64,000 nucleotides of DNA from Dicaeum eximium. Lineage: Eukaryota; Chordata; Aves; Passeriformes; Dicaeidae. Below are positions 12,301 to 26,000 of this stretch, in pieces. Location of the stretch: NCBI GenBank assembly GCA_013396995.1, contig VWZP01005688.1:16916-80915 (forward strand), read 5' to 3'. Under the pieces are notes generated by a model that did not search any database, was not told the DNA's origin, and saw nothing but the letters and a program-made list of their open reading frames with translations. Made by a program: the position numbers and the translations under genes. Positions within the stretch are counted from its first letter, which is position 1, and the number at the start of each line of letters is the position of its first letter.

Positions 12301-14111
12301 CTCATATGTTTATAAAAGAGGGGTTGCAAAACTCTTCCTTGCACCTTCCCAGTAGCTTTGATGAGGGTTGCACACCCACAGAGGGTGTCAGAAAAGCACA
12401 GTTTGTAGCTGACCTGCAGCCAAAAACACAGGTAGAGGATTGCCCCTGTAGCGTGTTTGAAAGAGGCAGCTGGAAGTGGGAGTGGTGTCAGAGCACAGGA
12501 GGCTCTTTGAGCTCTGTCCTGGCAGCTTTGATGAATTGGAAGTCCTTTGGCTTTTAGTGGGATGGACAGGCAGTCTTTTCAAATTCCAGTGTGGGTGATT
12601 GCATTTTCTTTATTCTTCTGTGTAGGACCTGTCAGCCTTTGGGGAGGGTGGGAGCTGCATAGGGAGCATAGGGCAGGAGCTGCTGGCTCTGTGTTGTTAA
12701 ATATGGGGTTGGCCTTGCTGGACTTCCCAGAGCATTTAGATGTTGCTGGAAAAGTTTTTGTGGCCATTGGTGACCACCTGCTCTCTTTTCTGCTGTGGGA
12801 AACGTGGTCTTGAAGACTTGTAAGCTCTCTAAAGCCATGGATTTCTAGTCCATGGTGTCAGTTCAGCTTCACGAGATGGACAGCCTTTCTGAGTAAAGGT
12901 ATAAACCCATAAAGCATTCTGGGATAAGAAGGGATTAAAAAAATGCACTATGGAAATTATAATACTAATTATATTACATTAGTATAGAGGAGCTAATAGC
13001 TCTCCTTGCTCCATAGCAACTGCTGTGCTTTGTCACAGGTGCTGCTGTGGGAAAATGCAGATGAAAGGGTTAAAGCATGTTATCCAGGAGGATGTCAGAC
13101 CTGCTCTCTTCCCACTCTTGTGCTGGAGCTGTGTGACCTAAAGCACTGTGGGGTCTGTGGGTTGGCAGGCTTGACCCCACAGTGGGAGAAGGGGGTGGAA
13201 GCCAGTCCCACAGGGAGCTTGCAGAGCCTTTTTACAGTTTGGGGCACTCTGCCTCCTCCTGAGTCAACACTGCAACTTCACAGCCTCTGGTACAGACTGG
13301 TTTATCTCTTAATCTGGCCATGTAATAAAATATTACAGGTGAATTAAAAGATGTTTTTATTAGGGCAGTTTCGGCTTACTGTGAGCAATCTAAAAATAGA
13401 CTGTGGATATTCTTGATCTTTAGAGACATTAGTCTATCTTTAAAAAACAAGTAAGGAATGAGGTATTTTATACACAGCTCTCAGAGCTGTAAGAAAAAAA
13501 GCAGACTACAAAGCACAGCGCAGGAAAATTGATTCATCATCAATTTATTGCATGGAGCTCTAGGCAAGCTCATCTCAAGACAGAACAGAGATCTATAAAA
13601 TCTTTTCATCTGAAACTATGAATTAAATTGGGAGGAACTGCTAATGAGAGGCCAGAACCAACTCTTAAACCAGACATTCTTTTGGGAATGGGTCTTCTGC
13701 TGCAGCAAGATTTTCACCAGCCAGGGACGTGGAGCTCAATTCTTATTACCCTCTTTCTCTCCTTACTGTGAATCTGGCTTATGCAGGAGCAAGCCTGCAA
13801 TATTCCCCCTGTTCTCCCCACCTTGATTTCAGTATAATTTTTTCCTTTCTTCATCAGTGTGTCTTGTTAATTTTGCAGTTTCTTTTCCTGACATGTTCTT
13901 CTCTTCTTCTATTGTGTGTGCAGGTTCTTTAAACCTCCTACTAACAAGGAAACCTGCCTTTTCCAGCTGGAAGCCTCTGAAAACAAGGTGATGCATCTCC
14001 ATTGTAAGATCACTATATAAATAAATAAAACTTCTTCATATATTCCCTTCAAAGAAGCCAGTGAGGCAGTGCTCAAGAACTCCTGCCTGGTTTGGTTTTG
14101 TTTTGGTTTGG
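9386..14111. other. Non-coding stretch, no gene seen
   Basis: This is mixed, mostly AT-leaning DNA. The open frames are short (at most 113 codons) and appear on both strands over the same bases, for example 12216-12557 against 12388-12582. None resembles a known domain. No interspersed repeat was recognised. Confidence 0.45.
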
Positions 14112-14136
14112 TTTTTTTTTTTTTTTTTTTTTTTTT
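14112..14136 (+). repeat. 25-base T homopolymer
   Basis: An uninterrupted run of 25 T follows two TTTTGG-like steps (14095-14111). No processed pseudogene or SINE body is recognisable upstream on the - strand, so it is best described as a simple repeat. Confidence 0.9.
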
Positions 14137-16919
14137 GCATTGGGAGAAGCTGTATTATGTCAGCGACCTGTAATAAATAGCACTGCAATGAGAAGCGACA
14201 GCCTCATTCACCTTGCATCCATGCAGAAACAACTAAGCTCTCTTCCCATGCCATGGGAAAAAAGGAAAAAAAAAAAGTGAGAAAGAAGGGAATTAAAGAA
14301 AGGAATTGACCTTGGCTTGCAGTTGCTCTAGTACTAGCAGGAAGCAGTCTACCAGTGAGACACTGAAGTTTTAGGGTTGCATCTCCTGTGCTGCTGCAAA
14401 CTGTGCAGCCCAGAGTGCATGAAGTACTGCCTGTGTCTTCCTCCTGCTGCCTGGAAGTGTAGTTAGCCAAGCTCTTAATTGGCAAAGACAGTGGTTTTGG
14501 AAGGCTGAAGTATTTTAACAGAGGGTGGGGAGGGGAGAAAAGGGCTTACACAATAATGAGGTGTGGTGTAGTCAGACCACTTCTCTGCAATTGGTTATTT
14601 TTTCATCTCCTGGATTTGTCAGAATTTATGGTGATGTTAAGCTGATTTGGAGATTTTCTTGCAAATAAGAGTATATGCTAAATAAAAGGGGGAAAATGTA
14701 AAAGGCCTTTAAGAGTACTGGTTGAAAGCAGGCTGAAGGAAATGTACTTTTGTACATCTTTCTGTTTGTAACACTTGCTGTTAAATCTTTGGATAGTTTT
14801 CTTTATTGCTTTCTTATTGGGGTGTTTGATTTTTGAAGTTTGTAAAACATCTACCAAAAAAAAAGATTATAGGGTTATTATGTGCTGGGGTTTTATATCA
14901 GCAGGCGCCTGTGTAGACCCTCCATCTGTTTGTGCTGGGATAGCCAGAAAGTTTCTAGGGATTGGGAACTGCAAACTCCACTGGCTTTTGGGGTGCTGTG
15001 GGTCTGGATCCAGCAGTCCATGTCCCTGGTAGTTTTTCATGGGAGCTGCTCATCCTGCTGTAGTAGCCTGGCTTTGCTGTGGGATCCAGCAGGTCAGGGT
15101 GGCTAAACCCCTCCTTGGCTTTGCCTGGGAAAGGGGAATGGCAGCTGGCACACTCCTAGCATCAGGCTACTGCTGAAACTGAGCTCATTGCTGGTGCTCT
15201 TTTTGGTATGTCTGTGTGTCCTCCTGTCTGTTGGCTGCTCTTGTCTCTATGGGGCTGCACAGATCTGCATTGGAGACTTGGGAGAAGAGCTCTTGCCTGC
15301 AAAGGTGTGGTTTCCCATGGCAAGGTGAGGAAGGTGGAAGGATGCAGCAGGAAGAGGGCATCAGGGGAGAGAGAATGCACAAACCAGGTTTGTTTCCTTT
15401 AGGTTAGGAGTTTTTTGTGTGGTTCTTTTGTTTGTTTTGTTTGGTGTTTTTTTAGGAGCCCTTTCAGGCAAGCCTCACTTGCCCATCATCATCATCATCT
15501 GCTGGGGTCATCCTGCAGTAAATACAGTTATTGGCCCTGCCCCTTGCTGAGCAGGGGAGGTGTTGGTGAAATCCCACTCAGTTATCTCCCCCAGCAGTGT
15601 GCCTGGTCAAGGCTCCTCGTGGGAAGAAAATGCAGGTCTTGTAGCAGGAAAAGCTCACTTCCACTTTTGGGAAGGGTTCTGGTCCCTGTGAGCTTGTCAG
15701 AAGAAATATGTGTGCATTCCATTGGCAGCTGCATGCCTCGGTGAAGTACATCCTGTCAGATTTGTACATCTGTCTGAAGTACATCCATGTGTAGTTGTGC
15801 CACATCCCCAAAAACCACACAAAACCTCCAGCTGGATTTTGCATGTGCTGACCAGCCACATCCTTTCCTACTGGCAAGGAGCAGAGATGCTCCCTGGGAA
15901 GGAGTTGGCACCATCCCAAACTTCAGTGGGGGTAGCAGTGACACAGGGTGGCCTGGTGAAAAGTGGGGGAGCAGGATAGGAGACATGCTGGTGGCACTAC
16001 ACCAGAGAGGCCTTGGGACAGAAATGCAGGGAGGAAAAGAGCTTGTTTTGTATTTAAGCCTCAATATGAAAAGTGGGACACTTAACCCTTTCTTTCTGTA
16101 CTTGACAAGATCCAGGGAATGGGAAGATGTGCAGTAAAAGCAGTTGTCATGCTGCTTCTGTTTCTTTGTGGGACAAAGTTTTCTTGCAGCTGTTTCTTTA
16201 TTATAAATTCATTTGATATTCAGTGTGTAAGCAGTAAAAATAATTAAGCCATTTAGTATTCCTGCAGATACCCTGTGTACTTCTGAAAGTATTTTGTTAC
16301 ATTTCAGCATTAGTTAATGGATGCTTACAATAAATTATCACTTGGATTGCCTCTCATTTCTTTCTACTGAGTATTTTTCTTCTTTAACATAGAACGCCAC
16401 AAAGTTGTAGTTGATGGTTAATGTGACACATGACACATTGTGCAGTAATTTGCAGGGGTAGAAGGATAAATACACATGTGTATTGCTGGCATGATGCTGC
16501 CTGCCCCATGTCTGTGGCCAGGTTTGGCTTGGGATGAGGAGGTGGTCATTGCTCTCTGTCTCACCCTGGGGCCTGGGAAGAAGTTGTCCATTTTGTGCTG
16601 AGCTCCCCTGGACGTGAAGATGGCTCTTCCTCTGTTCTTGACTTCATGGCTGGGCAGCCTCTCTGGGTAGCTCTTCCTTTTCTGCCTAATTAGGTCTGTG
16701 GTAACCTCAGCATCAGGTTGGGCAGTTGGACTTGGCCCAGAAGTGCCAGGATTTGGAGCACTCAGACACATGTAACCTGCTTTACAGCCATCTAAAATCT
16801 TATTTCTGAAGGAACTTGGTGAAAAATGAATAGGATAGGTTGTCTGCCCGTTTTTGATATAGTGTTTTTAGGAGGTCAAACCACTTTGTTTTGTTATCTA
16901 ACTGTTCTTTCCAGTGTCT
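14137..16919. other. Non-coding stretch with an (ATC)n microsatellite
   Basis: A short ATC trinucleotide run lies at 15484-15499. The motif GTACATC occurs three times at about 15748-15787. The open frames are short and occur on both strands around 15160-16140. I recognise no gene. Confidence 0.45.
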
Positions 16920-17110
16920 CATTGTAAAGCTTTTGTTAATTAACATTTAATTACTGGGTTATGATGGAACCATGGGAGTCTTATCTGAAAGCAAAGCAAT
17001 TGGCATATGGATTCATTATGATGAGAGCAACCCTAATGAATGTCAAATTAATTCATAATAATGTGACACTAAAATGTTAGGCATATTGTTAGTAATTACA
17101 GATGTGCTTT
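16920..17110. promoter_or_regulatory. Candidate AT-rich conserved element with homeodomain-type palindrome
   Basis: GTTAATTAAC at 16935-16944 is a perfect 10-bp palindrome containing two overlapping HNF1/homeodomain-like half sites. Further TAATTA-like and ATTCATTATG-like cores follow to about 17065. Such clusters are common in vertebrate developmental enhancers, but AT-rich DNA produces them by chance too. Confidence 0.25.
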
Positions 17111-18094
17111 TACCTTATCCACTTTTTAGTATTATTGCTTTTTACAATGTATACCAGAGAGCCAGCTTTCCACTACCTATCTTTTTAGACTGGTAATTCC
17201 AGTCTTCTTTAGCTGCAAATAGCTTAATTATCTATTTGTCTTTCGCAGTAATTAGATACAGCATGAAAGCCAGGAAGTTGATGTAAATAAATATAATTTG
17301 TTTTGGAGATTCTGTAACTGTGAGTTGTTACATAAAAGTGACAATGTAAATAATGAGGATGGTCTGTTGCTTGCTGTCTTTCATGGGAGAAAGGGGAGGG
17401 GAAATATGTCAAACATTGTCACACTTGTGATTAATTCAATTTCTGTGGTTAGTTATTACCATTATTTGAGAGCATATAGTGATTTATTTTAAATAAAATT
17501 ATATATTTGATCCTTGGTTTTAACACAAAATACCTAAAACCAGTTTTCTGTGTTAAACGCAGCTCTGAGTGTTCTAGCTTGTATTTTATGGCTTTGCAGC
17601 CATATTTATTGGATTAGTTTTCTTGCACTTTCAGAATAGTAGCTCTTGAAAAAAAAAGAAAAATAATAAAGAAAAAAATCACTGTCCTAATGTCTGTGAG
17701 ATACAGTAGTGGCAGGTGGGAGGATAGCAGCACATTTCTATAAAGTGAGATAGGGCAGTGTGGTCTGTCAGGCAGCCTTATTGCTTAAAAACACCCGTTG
17801 CACCATGCTTCAGGACTCAAAGGTGTTTATTAATACTTGCTCACCTACCAAAACACTTCAGTGTTTTCCTTCCCCTGGTCACAAAATACTTACAGTGAGG
17901 CTGCAAGTATGTAAAAATTCGATGGAGATATCATGTGTGTGTTTCCCACCACTGCTTGCCCTACCTGCCTTAGGAATTGGAGCCTGAAGAATGTTTCTGG
18001 AACAGCAAGAGAAATAAAGTTAAAAATTCCTAAAAAGTGGAATTTCGACCTGACTAGAGTGAGTGTAAAGTTGCTGAGAGCCTTTGTGGGTGTC
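17111..18094. other. Non-coding AT-rich stretch
   Basis: This is AT-rich DNA with an A-rich simple section near 17645-17680. No gene, RNA or repeat family was recognised. Confidence 0.4.
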
Positions 18095-19230
18095 TGTACA
18101 GGGTTCAGGCTTCACCGCGTCATCACGGATTTCCGGCTTTGCTCTGCTTACAGGTCAGTGTGGATGTGCAGGTTAGGTTGGACTGGTGGTGCTGGGGCAT
18201 GCCGTGGTCCATTGTATCCTGCTGAAGGAGCAATGTCCCAGCATGGTTTTGTCTGGCTAAATAAAGTGGTTTTTGAGCAGAGGGCATCACCCTTGGGTTG
18301 AGCTGCTGTGCCACAGCCGCGCTCCTCCACCGAGAGCAGCGGGGCTGGTTTCTGCTCAGCCCGGTTTCTGCTTTGAAACCCTACCAACAGTAAAAGGGTG
18401 TATTTTGTTTTGTTCAGAAGGAAACAGAATGCTTTTTCTCTTGGTGGAAAATAGTGATCAATATTAATTAACTTGCACCATCTTATTTCTTTTCCCTCTG
18501 TGAGGAGCGCCTTACAACTGTTTCTGCGGAGCCGCAGGAGGTGCAGCAGTGCTGCTTCCTGCTCCAGCAGCTCTTCACTCTGAAGGCTTTGGCAGCATAA
18601 CCTCTGCCAAGAAGGTGGCTGTGAAATCCCTTGAGTTAGAGGTGCTGCAAGGCAGCCCCTCGGAGGGGTGTTCCTATTTTATCTTCTCTTTCCCCTGCTG
18701 CAAACAGCGGCGTGGAAGCGAGAAGGAAAGGCTTCCATGGGCTGCGCCTCCAAAGGTCATATAACACTTTATGTTTTCTCCGACATGACACAGCGTGACA
18801 GAACAAAGTATTTATCTTGTGTACTTGTCAGCTTCGTTCTGCCAGCTCCAAAATGATGAAATACTACCGAATATGCTGCTGCTTGTTTCCTTTAGGGACT
18901 TGCGCTGATTTGTTTAAAGTGTCGTCTGCACCCAGTAAATGCTTCATTTATTACAGCTGACACCTGAAAAATATCTGAGGGAAATACATCAAGGCATCAC
19001 ACAGATAGTATTTTTGTTATTTGCTGTTGTGCACTTATGTCTTAACACGAATGAAGTTCCCTAATGGTTAGCTGTGTTTTTTGAGGGTGCCACACGTGTG
19101 TGTTTCGAGTTACAGTGATGGGGTTTCTGGAGATCCAGTTCCGTGACAAAAATGCATTTTGACTCCTGACGGGGTCAGCTTAACTGTTAATTATCGTGGT
19201 GAGTCACTAATGAGCTCTCGCCTCAGGAAC
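18095..19230. promoter_or_regulatory. CpG-retaining patch, candidate intronic regulatory region
   Basis: CpGs are noticeably commoner here than in the flanks, for example near 18115-18132, 18318-18340, 18505-18535 and 18710-18780, then scattered to about 19215. The right part (18780-19230) has AT-rich cores such as TTAATTATCG near 19178-19187. It is far weaker than the island at 1-600. It could be an enhancer or alternative promoter; the sequence alone does not decide. Confidence 0.3.
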
Positions 19231-21737
19231 TTCACAGCCTCTCCTCAAACTTTTCCCCATTACTTGTTCTGATGCTTAAGCGAAAATAAAAATAGATCTC
19301 TTGCAAAAGGAGTGGGTGGGGAAGTGAATGTTTGAGATGGTTAAGTGACCCTTGTAATGGTGATATGTGATGCAAAGGCTTTCAGATATAACTGTCAGTA
19401 TCATATTAGGCTTTGTGGGTGATTTTTAATTTTTTTTTGTTTTACATAAGGTATTTCTCCATTGTCCCTGAAGAATAATGTGAAATTGAAATTCCTCTCT
19501 CAGCAAAACAATCAGTGTAAAAATAACAAACATCAAAGAGAAAGGGAAGCAGTTTGCTCACAGTACTAATTGCTAACATTATCATGTGTCAAAGTGAAGA
19601 ATTAAAATGTGACTCCGAGTTCCTAAAAGTGCACTTGCTGTGAGTTCAAAGGCCGTGTGAGGTTGAAGATGTGTGGTTGTGTGGGCTAGCAGGGCTACAG
19701 ACAGTACTGGGACCTCCTGCAGTTCACTGATGAGTGCAAATAGGAGCTTTGGGCATGCAGAGGAGCCCCTCTGACTGCTGCTTCAGCGGCACAGCTTTGC
19801 TTGGGTTTAGAAGATGCACAGCACAATGTGTCTGCAATTTCCTGTGTCCTGCTCTATGTGCAGGACATCTCTACAGTCAGTGTACAGCACGTGTGTGCAC
19901 CTATGCACCACCCCATTGCTGTGTATTGCAGGGGAAGCGATGGGGTTTGGATTTTGGATGTTTTATGGTATTGAGCCTGAGCCATCTGCACAGGGTGTGC
20001 TGCAGAAGCTGTGCATTCACTGGAAAAATACAAATCTAGGAGAAATACAAGTGTATTTATAGGTTTTCCTACCCTTAGGTAAATAAGCAGTGCTGGGGAA
20101 AGAAGGCCTTTTCTATATGATGGGAAGCTGTAAATGGCAAATATATTGCGTGCTTTAATATAGTTTTGTTTTACAGCTGTTGTAACAATTTTAGTTAGCG
20201 AAATTAGATTCCTTGCTTGAGTAGCATCCTTGTTTTAATTTACTGTGATGTGCCTTCTACTCGGTGCGTGCAGGTTGGAGAGGAAAAAGGGCTGCACTCC
20301 TCAGCTGTGTTTTGTCCCTGTGGCTCTGGACAGGGCAACTGAAGAGGGCTTTGCAGTGATGCTCTAAGCTGGTCCTGGGGTTTACTGGCATATCCCTGTG
20401 CCAGCCACTTCTTCCCTGCCTTGGTTCCCACTCCTTTCTCTGTTTTCTTCTTACGGAAAGATTTTTTGGATGCAAGGACTGTTTTTCTCCCCCCCTGTGG
20501 CTGTGTCCAGTGGCACCTGAATTTTAGTTTGAGGTGGAAGCACTAGGGAGGCAGTTGCCATGATGGTTATACAAGGGTAGAGGAGCTGAGGAGCTGAGCT
20601 GCTGTGTTATCTCGGTGTTGTGGTGAGCAGTGAGTGTTCGCTGCAGTTTTCTGCTGGGCACTGTGATGTGCGTGCCCAAGGTGGTCCTGACTTCAGGTGC
20701 TCCTTGTGTGTGTTTGCTTCCAGAGGTGTGAGGAGGTGTGGCTTGACAGGTAGCTGCTGAAGTGGCCAAGTATCTACTCCAAATGGGGAGGATTTGGCCT
20801 GGGTGGGAATTGCCAAGGGAAGCAGGTGATGCAGCCCTGATGCAGCCTTCTGATCTGACATAAAGCAGGGGTAGTATTTCTGTCCCCTGTTCTAGATGAA
20901 CAAGGCAGAGCTTGTGACAGTTCCTTACTCCACCAAAATTTGGTTAATCACAGTGAATTAAGAAGCTACCCTAGGTATGGGGCTGCCTTTGTCATATGTG
21001 AGTCTGAACATCTTCCTGGAGAGGAGGATCGGAGTGCCCCTGAAAGAGGGATGAATGCTTGCTTGAGAACTAAGGGTGCTGGTCCTCTTAAATTGAATAT
21101 ACGGGAAAAAACCATCACCAGTAAGCTGCTGGTTTTATGCTCAAGAAAGTTTGGCTGCATCTGTCTTGTCCCTTTTGAACAGAAATTGCCTCATCACAGA
21201 GAGAGCTGCAGTGGGGTGGTGAAGTGTCCTCTGTGTAAAGGCAAACTCCTTAAAAACTAATTGGTGTCAGTCATTTCTATGCTGATATTTCACTGCTGCT
21301 AATTTAGCAAACAGATGGTGGTCCATATTATGGCATAAGAGTTGGGCTTTTCCCTGGGCCAAATGATTACCTGCCTGGTTTTCAATTAGGAGAGCTTGCC
21401 AGTTACCTGGAGTGGTTTTCCTTTTAATTATGCACCTATTAGGGCGGGTAGGTAGCCAGCCTAGGGGAAGAAGCGGAGAACTCAGTGGCATGGGCAAATC
21501 CTTATTAGGAAAAACCCATAAAACCAAACACAAAATGAAGAGCCACATGATGGGAAAGAGGAGGAGGTGCACAACAGGGCAGCATGATGCACAAGTCTTT
21601 TTTTCTGCTCCTGTGAGCATTGATAAATAGCTTTGAAATGCCTGTTTGGCAGGTTGTGGCACATAGGTGGCTGTAGCACATGGGAGGAAAGGTGAGCTCT
21701 GGAAGATGCTGTCTGCAGGCTGTAAGCTTATTTTTAG
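19231..21737. other. Non-coding stretch, no gene seen
   Basis: This is mixed DNA. The longest open frame, 21267-21860 on the - strand, overlaps shorter open frames on the + strand. It is rich in Leu/Pro with no domain, so it is not called as a gene. A GAGGAGCTGA-type short repeat occurs near 20580-20600. Confidence 0.4.
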
Positions 21738-21832
21738 CTCAGCAGAGTTCAGTGGTTGAAGGAGACAAGCCAGGAGGAAAGGCAGCCCCCGAGCAACCTG
21801 CAGGAGCCTGCTGTCTCCCTGTGCTGGTGCAG
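21738..21832 (+). other. Candidate exon (unsupported by homology)
   Basis: This 95-base interval lies between a TTTTTAG acceptor-like site (AG at 21736-21737) and a CAG|GTGAGG donor. Frame 0 from its first base is open throughout and starts L S R V Q W L K E. The acceptor's pyrimidine tract is short. It resembles no protein I recognise. It could be a cassette exon or a pseudo-exon. Confidence 0.12.
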
Positions 21833-22734
21833 GTGAGGGCAGATGTTTGCTCAATGCCAAAGGGCAGCAACACGTGGTGCTGGCCGATTTACGAAGTCTC
21901 TGATTGTCATCTGGTTTCCTATCCCAGCTAATAACAGTTCAGGCAATGAAAAGATACTTCTCTCATAATTATCAACATCCAATTTTCCCTTTGAGTCTCG
22001 TGTTTAAATCATCGGTTCTCCTCTTCATCTGAACTGTTTCCTCAAGCTTATCTTCCACTGTGGATCAGGCTTTTAATGTATTTTATTTTGACGAGACCAT
22101 TCATCTTCCCTCCGCTCTGCTGCTACCAAAACCTGTTTCCTTATTGTCCTCAAGGAGCAGGGAAGGGGATGAAAGAGGCTTTGGGCTGGAATTAGCTGGT
22201 GATGAAGTTTGGTGTCCTTTGGGAAGGAGACATTAATGCAGCATCATGAAATAGGAGGTCTGTCTTCACTTTGAGTGGCTCTGATAATGTAAGAACACAT
22301 TTAATCATATTTGGCTCTGCAGAGGCTATCTAATCTGGGAAAACACCTACCCTGAAGATGGCAGAAATATGTGAGAGGAGCAATGAAATGGAAGGAGGAG
22401 CTCTAGCAGCACAGGCTACTTGTGTAGGAGGATGCAGCACTACTTCGGGCAGCCCTAATTGACATGATGTTGTTGTAAATGTCACAGATTCTGTTTGTTG
22501 CCGTGTGCAGCCCTTGAGTGTGCATCTTCTTTGAAGTCTTCCCCAGCTGAGCAAAACCTGTTACTTGGTGCAGTTTATGGCCTATTAAAAAGCAGCACTT
22601 TGTTGCTGAAGTGCAAGATTGGGTTTGAGCTTTGTTTGGTTGTGAAATTACATTGTGAAATGGGGAGCCACTTGAACTCTCCACTTAGTCAAAAGCAGTT
22701 GTTTGCTTACTTGAGTAGCTGATTCAGGCCCAAA
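21833..22734. other. Non-coding stretch, no gene seen
   Basis: Mixed to AT-rich DNA with only short open frames on both strands. No repeat family was recognised. Confidence 0.4.
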
Positions 22735-23050
22735 ATAATCACCTTTTATTTATTAGCATGTTAAAATGCCTTTAATTGGGTTTTGTTGCAGTATCTTTAG
22801 TCTTTTGACTTGGAAGTTTTTTTCTCAGTTATAACTCAGCAGTCAATCCTTTGGTGTGGTGTTACAGCTCTGCAGATTATGTGTGGAGGTAATTAGGTAA
22901 TAATGATCGAGGTGCAGGGTATTTCCTTGGGATTAATGACTGTCTGGGAGGAGTTGATGGCCCAAGGTGTAGCCAAGGGCCATTAACACCAGCCAACTAA
23001 TAATTGTAAGAAAATGCCATGTGCCAAGGTCATTACTGCTATTAGAAGTT
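22735..23050. promoter_or_regulatory. Candidate AT-rich conserved element
   Basis: Repeated homeodomain-type cores include TAATTAG at 22890-22896, with further ATTAATG, CCATTAAC and TAATAATTG motifs to about 23005. The clustering resembles vertebrate developmental enhancers. Conservation cannot be judged from one sequence. Confidence 0.25.
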
Positions 23051-26000
23051 GAGGGCAATGAGGAGGTAGGTGTGGGGGGAGATAAAGTAACATGGGAAGT
23101 ATATGGATTTTGGAAAATGTAATATGGTCTTAATGGGTATCTGCATGATGTACTTGTTGATTAGCCAGTCTGCTCCTTCCCTCCATTCCTCACTGTTCTG
23201 TCCAAAGCTTAATGGCGAGGATCGGGGTGAGCAAGGATGATGCCTTTCTTGTCTGGTGCCCTTTTTCTTAATGGTGCCTCGTATTTGGTCCACTTTAGAG
23301 GACACTTTATGCATATTACCAGTGTAGTTTTTTTTCCTCTGAGAGGAAGTTTTCAAACGCAGCCTAGCAGCCACCAAAAGCACTGAGAATCCACGGCTCA
23401 GTGGGATGAGATGCTGGTTTGTCTGTTTGAAAAGAAGGGAGAAGATCGGTGCTTTTGAAAAACCTACAGGTTGGCTCAGTACAAATGTTATAGTGTGTCA
23501 AAGCACTTGGGTATTGTAGCAAGGGGACTGTGTTTCAAAGCTTAAGTGCAGCTGCAGTGTGGCCGACAGCATTTTTGGGGTTTGCTGGACAGCTAGACCT
23601 AACTGCCCCCCAAAGGCTGCAGGGTATAAAGAAAAATCTTCAGACAGTATATTGTGTATATAGTAAGTTAGAGGCTTGAGAGGTTGGGTGCACACAGCTT
23701 GAATCCTTGTTGTTCCTTGACTTCAGTTATGAAGTTAAAATCTGTGGCAGAGGAAGAGACCTGTTCTGCACAGATTTTTTTCTTTGGCTTAATATTCCCA
23801 GCATCAGAGGAGTAGGACTTTTGCTTACATGAGGCTGTTGTACATCGCTGAGTTTTCTCTGTGCTCTTCCCCTGCAGGGTAAGCTTTCATAGGAGTACTT
23901 GCCCTTTTCTCAGTCCTACTATATCACTGATCTCCAGCAGCTGGCACCTGGATTTATGCCTTTAAGGGTTCAGAGCTGTAGGACTCGAATATCCCAAACT
24001 GGCAATGCTGAGGCAGTTTGGAGGAGCCTCTTCCTGAGTGGTGGATCTCTCATGGTTGGAAGCATTCAGCCATCTTTATCTTGACACGGTGGTTTGTATG
24101 AGTGAGTAACTAAAAAAAACCAAAATAGTGGAAATAGAGTGCTGTAGGAAAACTCATCAGAGGGATCCATCTCAGCTGGTGGAGGACAGAGCCGGATTTG
24201 TTGGTACCCATGGTGCAAACAACTGATTACTTCCCTGCCAAGCTCTGGTCTTTGGTGTAGCAGTGTGCTTGCCACTGTTTAAAACTGAGGTTCAGGATGC
24301 CTCTTCCAGTTGATTTCTCTGTTATTTGTCACTGTGAAGCCTCCCCATTCCATGTTTTCTCATTTGCCTGGAGTTCAGGAAGAATGATTCTTTTAGAGGT
24401 AGGACTTCAAGGTGTCCTTTTCAAAGGGGGTTTGCTGAAAAAAACTATGGGGTCCAAGCACTCTTGGAATAGTTGAGCATCCTCCCATCCTTGGGAGAGG
24501 CTCCCAGCAGCTCAGGTGAGCAGCAATGCAAATATCAGCTTTGGGAAACTTCCCATTGCTGGCATCTTTCTACAGTCTCTGGTCATGTCCCAAAATAGGT
24601 GTATCTGGCTGATGAAATGGATTTCTTTTTAGGTAGGTGTTTTGTTTTTTTAAAATTTTTTAGTTCAGATATTTAAGAAAAGTTTTCAACAGAGTGGGGG
24701 ACAGATGCGATTGAAAAATCATGTTTTTCTTAACTCTGTAATTTTCTTGCATATCATTGTAATCTTAATAATGATAAATAATCGGTTAAAAGCAATTATG
24801 GCCTGAATAATAATCCTAACTAATAAACAGAATGTACTGTGTAATTTTGGTTGTTTTCAGCCATCTGGCTCCAGTCTTACTAATTGACTTAAAGCGTAGC
24901 AACAATGTCAGTAGCATACAGTGTTCAGTTCAGCTGAAGTTCCTGAGCAGGCATTCCTTACAGAAATCTGATTTTTTTTTTGAATAAAAAATAAATCAAT
25001 ACATCAAAATTATTGCTAGGTCTATTACAGGAGCAAAGATTGTAAATCCATCAGTACTGTCTTCCACTGAGCTCAAAAAAACTTTATTTATAATGATTTG
25101 GCTGTGTATGGTTTCATTACATTCTAGTGAAACTGCAACTGAAAGACTTTGAATGTATCCAGGGATCTAAATTCATGCTGGCACTTATTTCTGAAGCTGC
25201 CAGAATTTAAATGCTTTCAGTGTTGGCTGGGCTTAAGGTGTCTCTTAAAACTCAAGCTCTCCCTTTGGTTGGTTGCTATTCGCAGTTTGGGGTTTTTTTT
25301 GATTAATGCACATCATTGCTGAAATTGCCAAGGTTTTCACTCGAGACTTTTAGACCCCTCAGTTTAATTGGCCAAAATGAAGCTGTGAACCCATCTCAAT
25401 TTTTCCAGATGGAATAGTTTGCCAACTTGGAGCTGGTTATTTTTTTCTTACTTGCTGCAGAGGTGATTTTCTTCTATTTTTTCTAGCCAAAACCACAGTG
25501 TAGTGACTCCGTGGCTGGTTTGGCTCAGTCTGGGTGCTTGTGGTCTGTGATAATTACTGTGATGAAGTATTTATAACGGTGCCAGCCCCCAGCTTCATCA
25601 CCCAACAGCTATCACTGGGAATTAGGGTGCCTGCTTCTTTTGGGCTTTTGTGGGGCAGGGACATAGTGAGGGGAGAGTTGAGTGCTGAGGTAGGGTCAGC
25701 CTGTGGTGGCCCTGATGGAGTTTTTGGGTTTGGCTTTTTCAAAGCACCGGTGGCAAAGCTTTGGTGGGTCCCTGTTGGTCACAAGGCAGTCCTTCACATC
25801 ACCCTGTCCTCCCCTTTCATCTGAGCCATGGCTGCCCTGTCAAGTGGCTGTTCTAGGGGAGGACATGGATAATTGCCTGGATTTGCATAATGAAGCAAAC
25901 AGCCTGGTTTGTCATTCCAGCCACTAGCATTTTCTGCATAGTTGGCTAAATTTGCTTGTGCCATTTGGACAAGTTCTAAGACTTAGACACTTTTACAACA

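Noticed and set aside
14112..14136. Poly-T as the tail of a processed pseudogene on the - strand
   Set aside because: The adjacent sequence has no coding similarity or target-site duplication that I can see.
21267..21860. 197-codon open frame on the - strand
   Set aside because: Its composition is Leu/Pro/Ser-rich with no recognised fold, and other open frames overlap it on both strands. It is probably chance.
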